A stretch of DNA of 64,000 nucleotides, taken from assembly GCF_029958905.1 (NCBI RefSeq), contig NZ_CP124613.1:62001-126000 (forward strand), read 5' to 3'. Position 1 is the first letter of the stretch. Each line of letters opens with the position of its first letter. Shown piece after piece: positions 1 through 8,416 of the stretch. The notes below the pieces were generated by a model. It was not told where the DNA came from. It saw only the letters and a list, made by a program, of their open reading frames with translations, and ran no database searches. The DNA is from Vibrio sp. YMD68 (GTDB lineage: Bacteria; Pseudomonadota; Gammaproteobacteria; Enterobacterales; Vibrionaceae). The position numbers were made by a program, and so were the translations under genes.

Positions 1-2
1 CT

Positions 3-527
3 ACTTATCTTCAATGGTATTCTGAAGGGCTCTCTGATGTATTAGGGTACTACTCCACTGACTCCAAATTCTTACCAGGCTCTATCGTCGACAACCTATC
101 TTTATTCCAACCTCAGTTCGATGTGCAAACCGTCTACAACGCCTGTAAAGCCGTTGGCATGCACGAACAAATTTTGAAGTGGCCAAAAGGATACGAAACC
201 GATATAGAAAAAGATCTGGTTCCTTCAAGCTCCGAATACCATAAGTTACTCTTAGCTCGCACCCTCTTTTCTACCCCAAAAGTACTTATTTGGGATCAAC
301 CAGATGCTTTTCTAGGGCCTACATCAGAAAAATTGTTACACCAAATTCTGATAGCCCGGAAGCGACTCGGCCTAACGACTCTTTACACTACCAATCAATC
401 ACCATTGCTCGGGTTTAGCGATCGCATCATATTCTTAGAGAACGGCACTATTAAAAGTGATACCGAAACCAAACACATTGCGGCAGCGCAAAAAGTACCA
501 ATGAAAAAGGTGTCCAATAATGGCTGA
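3..527 (+). CDS. Type I secretion ABC transporter, C-terminal part with degenerate ATPase (partial, 5' end outside window)
   Basis: The frame is open from the left edge, so the GTG at 123 is internal and the gene begins upstream. The visible 174 residues match the end of a PrtD-type secretion ATPase: a Q-loop-like region (GYYSTDSKF), a helical subdomain, then signature, Walker B and H-loop positions. All catalytic motifs are altered. The LSGGQ position reads PSSSE, Walker B reads VLIWDQP with Gln for the catalytic Glu, and the H-loop His is Asn (YTTNQSP). The stop overlaps the next gene, a membrane fusion protein, by 8 bp, so the two form one operon. With VpsT-like regulators next door, the locus recalls the mfpABC/cpsQ locus of V. 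parahaemolyticus and cabABC of V. vulnificus, which export a calcium-binding biofilm protein; that link is inference. Any Walker A motif lies outside the window. Confidence 0.88.
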   Translation, partial: TYLQWYSEGLSDVLGYYSTDSKFLPGSIVDNLSLFQPQFDVQTVYNACKAVGMHEQILKWPKGYETDIEKDLVPSSSEYHKLLLARTLFSTPKVLIWDQPDAFLGPTSEKLLHQILIARKRLGLTTLYTTNQSPLLGFSDRIIFLENGTIKSDTETKHIAAAQKVPMKKVSNNG

Positions 528-1836
528 ACAACAAACAACGATTGAACACCAAAAATCTACGACTCAATATTGGATAAAATGTGGAATTGCGCTGTTGGTA
601 TTAGGTGGAGGGATTATTGGAAACTGGGTTTATTTTGCTCCACTCAGCAGTGCTGCGATTGCTCAAGGCCATGTCATTGTTGAAGGTTATAGAAAAAAAA
701 TACAACATCTTGATGGGGGTATTGTTGAAGAGATCTACGTCAAAGACGGGCAACTGGTTTCAGTCGGTGACCCTTTAGTTACGCTCAACTCCACGAAAGC
801 AAAAACGCGTTTCTTACAAATTAAATCCCGTTATTACAATGCGTTAGCAAAATACAATCGCCTTCAAGCAGAAATCAACGAAACACCAGACATTGCATTC
901 ATACGCTCTTTAGACAAATCGGATGCATTGATTGCTCAAGCTATCGCAACTCAAACAAAGCTGAGGCAAATCAGAATGGAAGCCCTTGATGGCGCCATTC
1001 AGATCGCGAATAAGAAAGTAGAGCAGGCAAAACAAAACCTGAATTCCTATGTCGCCCGGAGTAAAGTGGATGCACAAGCCCTCGGATTACTCGATGAACA
1101 AGTGAACATGTTAGCCAAGCTTTCAAAAAAGGGGTTTGCATCACGTGAACAGCTTTTATTTTCACAACGTGAAAGGCTTGATATCCAACGACGAATCGAT
1201 GATTACGATGCTGTTATGGCAAGAGAGGAATTACTGATTGCCGAAGCAAAACAGAGCATTGCTAACTTAAGATTAGAGTTTATAAAAGACGCGTCTGAAG
1301 AACTAGAACTTGCAGAGCGAGATATTATAGAACTTAAAGAACATTTATCCCAAGCAGAAGAAGAGCTAGGCAGGTCAACTATCGCTAGCCCAATCAACGG
1401 CAAGATCGTTGAGCTCAACATTCACACCTTAGGTGGTATTGTCACCAGTGGCGAAGTTCTTATGGAAGTCATACCTGTAGATAGTAACCTTATTGTCGAA
1501 GCCAATGTTACCCCTCAAGATATTGATGCGCTGCAACTTGGTCAAATGGCTGAAGTTCGTTTAACTTCATATAACTATCGCCGCTTATTACCTATTACAG
1601 GTAAGGTTGTTTACATTTCTGCTGACAGCATTATCGACGAGCGAAAAGATCAATCTAGCTACACCATAAATATTGAGCTAGATATGAAGACAGTTGAAAA
1701 AAACACCCACATAAAGCTCTACCCAGGCATGCCCGCCGAAGTACTGATTCTTTTAGATGAACGTACTGTGCTGGATTATTTGTTAAACCCGTTACTAATA
1801 TCGCTGAACAGAGCATTTAGAGATTCGGATCTATAG
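520..1836 (+). CDS. Type I secretion membrane fusion protein (HlyD/PrtE family)
   Basis: 438 residues, usual length for a T1SS periplasmic adaptor. A short cytoplasmic N-terminus precedes one membrane helix (about residues 20-40, ALLVLGGGIIGNW). A biotinyl/lipoyl-like half (VEGYRKKIQHLDGGIVEEI) follows, then a long coiled-coil hairpin (about 90-285) and the second half-motif (TIASPINGKIVELNIHT) leading to a beta-barrel. It should bridge the inner-membrane ABC exporter to an outer-membrane TolC-type channel. The ATG lies within the end of the ABC gene and follows an AAGGTG ribosome-binding site. A strong hairpin terminator follows the stop. No TolC-type gene is present in the window. Confidence 0.93.
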   Translation: MAEQQTTIEHQKSTTQYWIKCGIALLVLGGGIIGNWVYFAPLSSAAIAQGHVIVEGYRKKIQHLDGGIVEEIYVKDGQLVSVGDPLVTLNSTKAKTRFLQIKSRYYNALAKYNRLQAEINETPDIAFIRSLDKSDALIAQAIATQTKLRQIRMEALDGAIQIANKKVEQAKQNLNSYVARSKVDAQALGLLDEQVNMLAKLSKKGFASREQLLFSQRERLDIQRRIDDYDAVMAREELLIAEAKQSIANLRLEFIKDASEELELAERDIIELKEHLSQAEEELGRSTIASPINGKIVELNIHTLGGIVTSGEVLMEVIPVDSNLIVEANVTPQDIDALQLGQMAEVRLTSYNYRRLLPITGKVVYISADSIIDERKDQSSYTINIELDMKTVEKNTHIKLYPGMPAEVLILLDERTVLDYLLNPLLISLNRAFRDSDL

Positions 1837-1855
1837 GGCCTGTTGATCTTTCAAT

Positions 1856-1894
1856 AAAAAAGAGTCTATAAACTAGTTCATAGACTCTTTTTTT
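1856..1894 (+). terminator. Bidirectional intrinsic terminator
   Basis: A perfect AGAGTCTAT/ATAGACTCT stem is flanked by A-rich sequence on the left and a T-run on the right. It lies between the convergent T1SS operon and the LuxR-type gene and can serve both strands. Confidence 0.85.
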
Positions 1895-1910
1895 GCATTA
1901 CAGCGAATCA

Positions 1911-2573
1911 CTATAAGTGTTTTTTAGCCCAAGCCATTGCCTGAGTTCTATTCTTTACTTCTAACTTCTTAAAAATATTATACAAATGGGATTTAATTGT
2001 ATGCTCACTTACAAACAAAGAGTCTGCTATTTCAACATTAGAACCTCCTGTTTTAAGAGATTCCAATATTTCTAGTTCTCGTCGTGTTAGCTCAGTTGCT
2101 AAATACCCCAGATCTTGAGTCGTATTTATATTTAGTTCATAGTAACTGATTAATTTACTGATTATTTTCCTAGGTAGCCAATTATCGCCACTAGCAATGG
2201 ATTTCAAACCTTGGCAAACCTGTGGTAGCGTATCTTTAGCACTAAAAGTACCACGTAGAGATTTCCAACTAAGAACCTCTTCCACGCTCATATCTTCATC
2301 TGCATTGAATAAAACGGTTCCTATTACTTTATCTGATTCTTGGATTATTCGACTTACCTCTTCAAGCTGTTCCGACGCTGAAACATCAACGATAACAATA
2401 CTGTTATAAGGAATAGTAGCGACATCCATTTTTTTAGACGGATCAACGCTACTGATACTAAGCTGAGTTGCTTGCTGCAGCATCTGACAAAAGTTTTCAC
2501 TCTGTAGATTGTATTGAGTCATCATTAAAATCTGAACCTCTGGCTCAGATAAACCCATATTTAGACCTTTCAT
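1911..2573 (-). CDS. VpsT/CsgD-like LuxR-family transcriptional regulator, variant c-di-GMP motif (WLPR)
   Basis: 220 residues. The N-terminal receiver-like domain lacks an obvious phospho-Asp pocket. The C-terminal LuxR-type helix-turn-helix is clear (LTRRELEILESLKTGGSNV..IADSLFVSEHTIKSHLYNIFKKL, about 163-212). VpsT-type proteins bind c-di-GMP through a W[FLM][TS]R motif in the linker; the equivalent here is WLPR at residues 132-135, with Pro at the third position. ATG at 2573 follows AAAGGG with 6-nt spacing. It lies downstream of a second VpsT-like gene on the same strand and faces the T1SS operon. It probably controls biofilm or matrix genes; ligand binding is uncertain because of the Pro. 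Confidence 0.87.
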   Translation of the reverse strand: MKGLNMGLSEPEVQILMMTQYNLQSENFCQMLQQATQLSISSVDPSKKMDVATIPYNSIVIVDVSASEQLEEVSRIIQESDKVIGTVLFNADEDMSVEEVLSWKSLRGTFSAKDTLPQVCQGLKSIASGDNWLPRKIISKLISYYELNINTTQDLGYLATELTRRELEILESLKTGGSNVEIADSLFVSEHTIKSHLYNIFKKLEVKNRTQAMAWAKKHL

Positions 2574-2814
2574 ACATTCCCTTTAACTAATACTTCCAAA
2601 GTGCTAACAACACTAAATCTACAAACACAAAGACTCGAATAACAAGATGGTCAATATATAGTAAAAATTAGGTCATTAATATTTGGAAACATTAGGAAAG
2701 TATTAGAATCTCAAAAGTGAAACATCAACTTTACTATTATTCTAAACTTTTGAATGAACTCGCGTTAGATATAAAAAAGTCTTTATAACTAGGTTTGCAC
2801 TTTCTACGCTATAT

Positions 2815-3465
2815 TCAAATATGATTATTTGCCCACAGTAGTGCTTGTAATCGATTTTTTGCATTTATCTTCTTAAATATATTGTGTAAATGCGTTTTAA
2901 CCGTATTTTCGCTGACGAATAACTTGTCTGCAATTTGCATGTTTGAAGCCCCATGACCAAGTAGCTGCATGATCTGCTTCTCTCTTTTGGTCAAACTAGC
3001 AAACTCCCTAGTTCCCGTATGCTGTCTACTGCCACGAAAATACTGAATGTAATCTTGAGCAAAGCGCCTAGATAACCACATTTCGTTCTGAAGAATCTTT
3101 GTCATACCTTTTACGAAATTGTCTATATTATCATCAATATAAAATACGCCGACAAGGTCTCTCCACCTGAATAGCTTTGAAGACTCTACATTTTTAGGGC
3201 AGTTTATAAGCACTTCTTTTAGCGAGTTAGATTCTTGAACACGAAGGCGGCCATAAACTGAAAAGTCTTCATCACTGAATACTGAAAAGTCCGCTAACAC
3301 GATAGGGTGAATAACAGGTTGCTGACTTCTATGGTCTGAAAGAGAAGTAAGAGGAACAATCTCTACAGAAAGATCCAAATTAGATTCTAACGATTGCTTA
3401 AGCAGGTTAGATTGCATACTAAGTTCAGATAGTAAGGTTACCTTAGTACGCTGGCTTTCATTCAT
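2815..3465 (-). CDS. VpsT-like c-di-GMP-responsive LuxR-family regulator (WLSR motif)
   Basis: 217 residues from the ATG at 3465, chosen because AGGAG lies 7 nt upstream; an upstream in-frame start at 3486 has no better site. A degenerate receiver domain is followed by a GerE/LuxR helix-turn-helix (LTKREKQIMQLLGHGASN..IADKLFVSENTVKTHLHNIFKKI). WLSR at residues 130-133 fits the W[FLM][TS]R c-di-GMP-binding consensus of VpsT. The sequence around VGVFYIDDN resembles VpsT as I remember it. The product should dimerise on c-di-GMP and activate biofilm genes, plausibly the neighbouring type I secretion operon as CpsQ or BrpT do for theirs. The 241-bp gap to the next VpsT-like gene suggests separate promoters. 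Confidence 0.9.
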   Translation of the reverse strand: MNESQRTKVTLLSELSMQSNLLKQSLESNLDLSVEIVPLTSLSDHRSQQPVIHPIVLADFSVFSDEDFSVYGRLRVQESNSLKEVLINCPKNVESSKLFRWRDLVGVFYIDDNIDNFVKGMTKILQNEMWLSRRFAQDYIQYFRGSRQHTGTREFASLTKREKQIMQLLGHGASNMQIADKLFVSENTVKTHLHNIFKKINAKNRLQALLWANNHI

Positions 3466-3707
3466 GTCTGGCTCCTGGTGACGCATTTTACTAAAATTAA
3501 ATGACAGTAAATGAATCTAACCGCCACACTGGATATGTGGCTATTTTAACAACACATTGTGATGACAAAAAGAATGAAAATATCAGCATTTTGGCCCTAG
3601 TTTGAGATCATACTTTCTCATGCTTTAGACCTAGAGACGAGCACAAGCATCGTTCCACAGGAGAAGAGAAGCCGCTATCTACTCACTTGTTAGTCGTCTA
3701 ACGCTGT

Positions 3708-4475
3708 CTAATGGTAAGTTTGGTAGAAGAAGTAAAGTGTAATCGCAACACTAGAACCGATCACAAAGTAACGAATGTACGCTTGAGGTATTTTTGAAGA
3801 TATTCTCGCCGCAGCATAACCACCAACTAAAGAGCCAACCAATACCGCGCCGCCGCGCTGCCAATCAATCATATTCTCAACAACAAACAACACAATAGCC
3901 GAAAGAGACACGCAAGAAGAGATAACAAGCTTAAGCCCGTTCATTTGGTGAATATTTTGACAGCCCGCCAAAACCAGATAACTTAAGGCGACAACACCTA
4001 ATCCTGCGTTGAAAAAACCACCGTACGCAGAAACAAACAACAAGGTCAGCGCCAACGTAATGCTTGCCAATCTTTTTGAATATTGACCCTGGGGAACGAA
4101 ACGTTTAACCATCTGTTGCATCGGTTGACCAAAGATGAACAGAAGGGTTGCAAACCCAAGTAACCATGGAATAGAAACGAGAAAAGTGTTCTCAGGAATA
4201 CTCAAAAGCAGGTACGCACCCAGGGCCCCACCTAAGAGGCTGATGACGATGAGTTTGAGTAATTGCTTATCGTTTGTCAGTTCATGCCGAAAACCATAAG
4301 CACCACTTAAGTATCCAGAACTGACTGCAAACGTATTCGTCGCGTTAGCGGCAATAGGCGGAACTCCACACGCAAGAAGAGCAGGAAACGTTATAAAACT
4401 GCCTCCACCAGCAACAGAATTCAATATTCCACCAGCAACACCTGCGCTAAACAACAACATCCACTCTAATAGCAT
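3708..4475 (-). CDS. TSUP (TauE/SafE, DUF81) family membrane permease
   Basis: 255 residues with about eight hydrophobic segments and the TSUP pattern GGILNSVAGGGSFITFPALL near the N-terminus, repeated in weaker form in the second half (GFFNAGLGVVALSYLVLAG). The family exports sulfite, sulfoacetate or related organosulfur anions; the substrate here is unknown. A longer frame to 4523 exists, but AAGGAAAG sits just upstream of the ATG at 4475. The gene stands alone between a lipoprotein gene and the VpsT-like pair. A second TSUP gene lies at 26640-27362. Confidence 0.88.
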   Translation of the reverse strand: MLLEWMLLFSAGVAGGILNSVAGGGSFITFPALLACGVPPIAANATNTFAVSSGYLSGAYGFRHELTNDKQLLKLIVISLLGGALGAYLLLSIPENTFLVSIPWLLGFATLLFIFGQPMQQMVKRFVPQGQYSKRLASITLALTLLFVSAYGGFFNAGLGVVALSYLVLAGCQNIHQMNGLKLVISSCVSLSAIVLFVVENMIDWQRGGAVLVGSLVGGYAAARISSKIPQAYIRYFVIGSSVAITLYFFYQTYH

Positions 4476-4524
4476 TGACTTTCCTTGTCTCAAGCTAGAA
4501 CGATACGTTAACCCAACATACACG

Positions 4525-4566
4525 TTATTGATTTAAAAGTAATCAGCCTACTTTTTTAATCAATAA
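4525..4566. repeat. AT-rich inverted repeat upstream of the TSUP gene
   Basis: Arms TTATTGATTTAAAAGTA and TACTTTTTTAATCAATAA are separated by 7 nt and pair almost completely with one bulge. It lies between the lipoprotein gene and the TSUP start. It may be an operator or a weak terminator for the lipoprotein gene; GC content is too low for a typical terminator. Confidence 0.5.
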
Positions 4567-4619
4567 GAAGGCTTCACATGATGTTAGCAAAAAACCTTGC
4601 GGCGATAAGTTACCTCAAA

Positions 4620-5453
4620 TTATGGAGTTTGTAGATCCGCTACGATCTCTTTCCATTCGGTTAATTCACTGCGAAATCGTTTCAACTGCTTATCACTCAC
4701 GGTTTTAGACAACTCAACAATGTAGCGTTGACTCACTGAGCGGTTGTACTCAATTATTTTTTTAAGCTCAGGCGAAAAATACTGTTCAGATTCAAACAGT
4801 AGTCGATGAAAGTTGGGCTGGAAATAACTCAAGTCATCTCGCTTATCCAAGAGGCGCTGCCATTCTTCACGCATTCTCGTTTGATAGGCCATCCACTCAT
4901 AGGCTGAAATCCTAAAATCTTGGGACCAACGCTCTACGATTTTCTGCTGTTCGTTATTCAGACGGCCTAACCAAGTCTCAACTCGATCACTAATACGCTC
5001 TTGATACCGTGCATAGATTTCTTGCTCTGACAAATCTTGGTACTTATTTCTGTATTCCTCGTGCCGCTTAGAAAGATTCTCAAGAAGTTGCTCTACCTGC
5101 TCATCGGTCAACGTTTGAATCAGCGAGTAAAGATCCGGAGCGACTCGTGTTAACAATCGCTCGGAGTGCTGCTCTATTTGTTTTAAATGTAGGGCTATGG
5201 CATCTTGCGTTAGCGTGTCGGGGGAAATCAGTAACAGCGAATCAATATGTGCTTCATACAGAGGAAGCTCTTCCTGTCTATGCCAATCTTTTAATTGCTG
5301 AATTTGGAGTGTCAAGATGTCGTCTTGATCGCCGGTTAGATCAACAAAATCATCAAGATACTCCAGGATAAACCAGTCTACGTTGCGATAGGCAAATTTC
5401 GTCCCGCAACTCATTAATAACATACAAACTAACACGATGACTGCGCTTCTCAA
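4620..5453 (-). CDS. DUF6279-type lipoprotein
   Basis: 277 residues. A signal peptide with lipobox LMSC (Cys at 16) marks it as a lipoprotein. The mature protein is charged and almost wholly alpha-helical, starting with the conserved stretch RNVDWFILEYLDDFVDLT and continuing with W/R/E-rich segments (LGRLNNEQQKIVERWSQD). This matches a gammaproteobacterial lipoprotein family (DUF6279) of unknown function. The residue after the lipid Cys is Gly, which is compatible with outer-membrane sorting. It appears monocistronic. Confidence 0.83.
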   Translation of the reverse strand: MRSAVIVLVCMLLMSCGTKFAYRNVDWFILEYLDDFVDLTGDQDDILTLQIQQLKDWHRQEELPLYEAHIDSLLLISPDTLTQDAIALHLKQIEQHSERLLTRVAPDLYSLIQTLTDEQVEQLLENLSKRHEEYRNKYQDLSEQEIYARYQERISDRVETWLGRLNNEQQKIVERWSQDFRISAYEWMAYQTRMREEWQRLLDKRDDLSYFQPNFHRLLFESEQYFSPELKKIIEYNRSVSQRYIVELSKTVSDKQLKRFRSELTEWKEIVADLQTP

Positions 5454-5664
5454 TGTTCACCTCCTTTCTACTGATCATAGGCATACTCAAAATATAGCAC
5501 CTATTGTATTGATATCGCGAGGGTCTTGATTGTTTTGGTTCACCCCTTTAAGTGAGACCACAGGACGGCTTCAAAAACAGATTACCTTGCAGAGAACTAG
5601 TAATTGAGGAACAGACGAGTAAAATCAGCATTCACTTCATCATTAAGCCAGTTTTAGTCTAGAT

Positions 5665-7341
5665 ATGAATATCTCAGAGCCCTGTTTTACTCGATTTATC
5701 GCTTCCCCTAACGGGATCGCCATGCCCGAGCGTTTTACTTTTCCGTTCTACTATCAGCCTCACCCACTGTGTGAGCAAGCGGCTCATGAATTACAACATA
5801 GGCTCGACACTCAAACAGACTGGGTACATGATTTTGGGCTAGTCAACGGTTCAAAGCGCGGCACAGGAAAAATGTTTGGTGTATTGGTGGTACAAAATGC
5901 ACGAGGTGAACTTGGTTATTTAAGCGCTTTTTCAGGGAAAATTGCCGATCAAAATCTTCTTCCCGGCTTTGTGCCACCTGTGTTTGACATGTTAAGTAGT
6001 GACAGTTTTTTTCGCTCAGAGCTGGATGAAATCACTCAAATTAGCCATGAGATAAAACAGCGACAATCTAATCCGAAGATCGCAGAGTTGACGCAACAAC
6101 TCAAGCAACAATCAACAGACTTCGCTGAGCGTATCGAAACACATCGACAAGCGATGATAAAGCATAGGGCGCAGAGAAAAGAGCAACGACGAGTGCTCGA
6201 TGATGGTAGTGAAAAGAACAAGCAAGCATTGATTCAGTTGAGTCGAGAAAGTGTAGCGGAAAAAAATGGCTTAAAGCAATTGAAAGCGCATCAAGATGAA
6301 ATCCTGTCTAAACTCCAACACCAATTATCGCAATTAACGGATGAGATAAGCGCTATGCTTGATCAGCGCAGGAGCATGTCGAATGCGTTACAGCATAAGT
6401 TGTTTGAACAGTACCAGTTTTTGAACCAGGCTGGAGTAGAAAAGTCACTCAACGCTATTTTCAACACAACATCAACGCCAGTACCACCAGCAGGATCAGG
6501 TGAATGCGCAGCGCCTAAGCTACTGCAATACGCATTCATGCATCAACTTAAACCTGTATGTTTGGCTGAGTTCTGGTGGGGGGTATCCCCTAAGTCTGAA
6601 ATACGTCAACATAAAAAATACTATCCATCTTGCCAGAGCAAATGCTTACCCATTTTGACCCATATGCTTGAAGGCATTGAATTGGATCCTAACCCGCTGC
6701 TGGAGAACCCAGCCGAAGGCAAAGAGATCGATATCCTCTATCAAGACGATGCCATTGTTGTAGTGAATAAGCCCGCGGAGTTTCTCTCGGTACCGGGGAA
6801 ACACATCAGTGATTCTGTCATCACTCGTTTAACTGAACAATTTACCGATGTTGAAGGGCCTTTTGTTATCCACAGATTGGATATGTCGACATCAGGATTA
6901 CTGGTCTTTGCGTTAACGCGCCGAGCCAACAAGAGCTTGCAAAAGCAATTTATTACCCGTTCGGTTGAAAAGCGTTATGTCGCACTCATCGAAGGAACGC
7001 TTGAGCAATCATGTGGCGATGTATTGCTTCCCCTGCGAGGAGACTTGTACGACAGGCCACGGCAACTTGTCTGCTTTGAACATGGTAAAGCCGCTGAAAC
7101 GCATTGGGAAAAAATCGCCACGACAAACGGCCGAACTAAACTATACCTTTACCCCAAAACAGGTCGAACTCATCAACTTCGAGTACATTGCGCACACCAA
7201 AATGGGCTCAATATGCCGATCGTCGGTGATGACCTCTACGGCACAAAAGAACAGCGGCTTCACTTGCATGCTGAATCACTGACTTTTGAACACCCTTACA
7301 GCAAAGAGCGGATGCACTTTCAAGTCGATTCTGATTTTTAG
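5665..7341 (+). CDS. RluA-family pseudouridine synthase with long coiled-coil N-terminal extension
   Basis: 558 residues, much longer than RluA (about 220). The C-terminal third (about 355-558) is a complete RluA-type catalytic domain: IDILYQDDAIVVVNKPAEFLSVPGK, then HRLDMSTSGLLVFAL with the catalytic Asp at residue 406, then KTGRTHQLRVHCAH. The first about 330 residues hold a small globular part and a charged coiled coil (about 120-255, rich in Q, K and E). The product isomerises uridine to pseudouridine in rRNA or tRNA; the exact site cannot be told from sequence. Long forms of this kind are known in Vibrio. No neighbour suggests an operon. Confidence 0.9.
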   Translation: MNISEPCFTRFIASPNGIAMPERFTFPFYYQPHPLCEQAAHELQHRLDTQTDWVHDFGLVNGSKRGTGKMFGVLVVQNARGELGYLSAFSGKIADQNLLPGFVPPVFDMLSSDSFFRSELDEITQISHEIKQRQSNPKIAELTQQLKQQSTDFAERIETHRQAMIKHRAQRKEQRRVLDDGSEKNKQALIQLSRESVAEKNGLKQLKAHQDEILSKLQHQLSQLTDEISAMLDQRRSMSNALQHKLFEQYQFLNQAGVEKSLNAIFNTTSTPVPPAGSGECAAPKLLQYAFMHQLKPVCLAEFWWGVSPKSEIRQHKKYYPSCQSKCLPILTHMLEGIELDPNPLLENPAEGKEIDILYQDDAIVVVNKPAEFLSVPGKHISDSVITRLTEQFTDVEGPFVIHRLDMSTSGLLVFALTRRANKSLQKQFITRSVEKRYVALIEGTLEQSCGDVLLPLRGDLYDRPRQLVCFEHGKAAETHWEKIATTNGRTKLYLYPKTGRTHQLRVHCAHQNGLNMPIVGDDLYGTKEQRLHLHAESLTFEHPYSKERMHFQVDSDF

Positions 7342-7390
7342 TCGTGACCTAAGCGTTACACCAGGCGATACATAACATCAGGCAACACAT

Positions 7391-7415
7391 AAAAAAGCCC
7401 CTCATTAAGAGGGGC
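7391..7415 (-). terminator. Intrinsic terminator of the pst operon
   Basis: A GCCCCTC/GAGGGGC stem with a short loop is followed by six T on the minus strand. It is about 100 bp past the pstB stop and also lies just after the convergent pseudouridine synthase gene. Confidence 0.85.
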
Positions 7416-7516
7416 AAAGTTTCCATCGCTTATAGTTATTTTAATTTTTATACACCAGTTCGTCTGCCGAGCGTTTTCCAATGTTCCCAAGCAGCCCCTA
7501 GTATGATATTGAGTCT

Positions 7517-8266
7517 CTAGCCGAAATCTCCGTTAACGTAGCCTTTCGTGCGGTCATCTTTTGGATCACTAAAAATCACCTGAGTATCATTGTGCTCAAC
7601 GAGCTCACCCATCAAGAAAAAGGCCGTTCTGTCTGAGATACGACGCGCTTGCTGCATCGAGTGCGTCACGATAACAATGGTATAATCTTTCTTGAGCTCT
7701 TCCATCAGCTCTTCAATCTTGTGTGTCGCGATTGGGTCAAGGGCAGAAGTCGGTTCATCCATTAAAATCACATCCGGTGCCATCGCAATGGTACGAGCAA
7801 TACAGAGTCTCTGCTGCTGCCCCCCTGATAGGCCAAATGCGTGTGCTTTTAAGCGATCTTTCACTTCATCCCATAATGCAGCACCACGTAACGAACGTTC
7901 TACGACTTCATCAAGATGCTTTTTGTCTTTGATGCCTTGAGCACGTAATCCATACGCGACATTTTCATAAATGCTCATTGGGAATGGGTTGGGCTTTTGA
8001 AATACCATCCCCACTCGAATACGAAGGTCTGATACATCAATGTCGCCGTAAATATCCTGACCATCCATTTCAAGGCCGCCGTTAATCGTCACACCTTCAA
8101 TCAGATCATTCATACGATTAAGGCAACGCAAAAGCGTCGATTTACCACAGCCTGACGGGCCAATGAGTGCCGTCACTTGGCGAGTGGGAATCGGCAAGTT
8201 AATCGATTTAAGTGCTTGGTTCTGGCCATAAAACAGGTTCAGGTTTTCAATGTTAAATTTGTTCAT
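7517..8266 (-). CDS. pstB: Phosphate import ATP-binding protein PstB
   Basis: 249 residues, standard for PstB. Walker [10 protein letters not shown] at 36-44, Q-loop Gln90, signature LSGGQ at 146-150, Walker B VILMDE at 166-171 and H-loop His202 are all intact. Family-specific features include [16 protein letters not shown] and [11 protein letters not shown]. It hydrolyses ATP to drive high-affinity phosphate uptake through PstC/PstA. It is last in the pstS-pstC-pstA-pstB order, 143 bp after pstA, and is followed by a terminator. No phoU or phoBR gene is attached. Confidence 0.97.
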   Translation of the reverse strand: MNKFNIENLNLFYGQNQALKSINLPIPTRQVTALIGPSGCGKSTLLRCLNRMNDLIEGVTINGGLEMDGQDIYGDIDVSDLRIRVGMVFQKPNPFPMSIYENVAYGLRAQGIKDKKHLDEVVERSLRGAALWDEVKDRLKAHAFGLSGGQQQRLCIARTIAMAPDVILMDEPTSALDPIATHKIEELMEELKKDYTIVIVTHSMQQARRISDRTAFFLMGELVEHNDTQVIFSDPKDDRTKGYVNGDFG

Positions 8267-8368
8267 TTTGTTTATCTCTAAATTCGGTCAATCGTCTTAT
8301 TTCAACACGCTTTATATCGGCTCTTATATGTCCTGAGCCTTACTCTGAATACTCTTTCTCGCGAGTGA

Positions 8369-8416
8369 TTTTTCGAGTTAGTGCTTTTTCAAATTAATGC
8401 TTTTTCAAGTTAGTAA
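8369..8416. repeat. Three tandem 16-bp repeats at the pstA 3' end
   Basis: Three units of the form TTTTTCRARTTARTGC lie in tandem (8369-8384, 8385-8400, 8401-8416). The last unit overlaps the pstA stop codon. This looks like slippage expansion in the pstA-pstB spacer. Confidence 0.7.

Noticed and set aside
123..527. GTG at 123 as the start of the first gene
   Set aside because: The frame is open to the window edge and the upstream residues continue the ATPase fold, so the GTG is an internal Val codon.
4525..4566. Terminator for the DUF6279 lipoprotein gene
   Set aside because: The stem is almost entirely A-T and lacks a proper U-tract arrangement, so it is listed as an inverted repeat.
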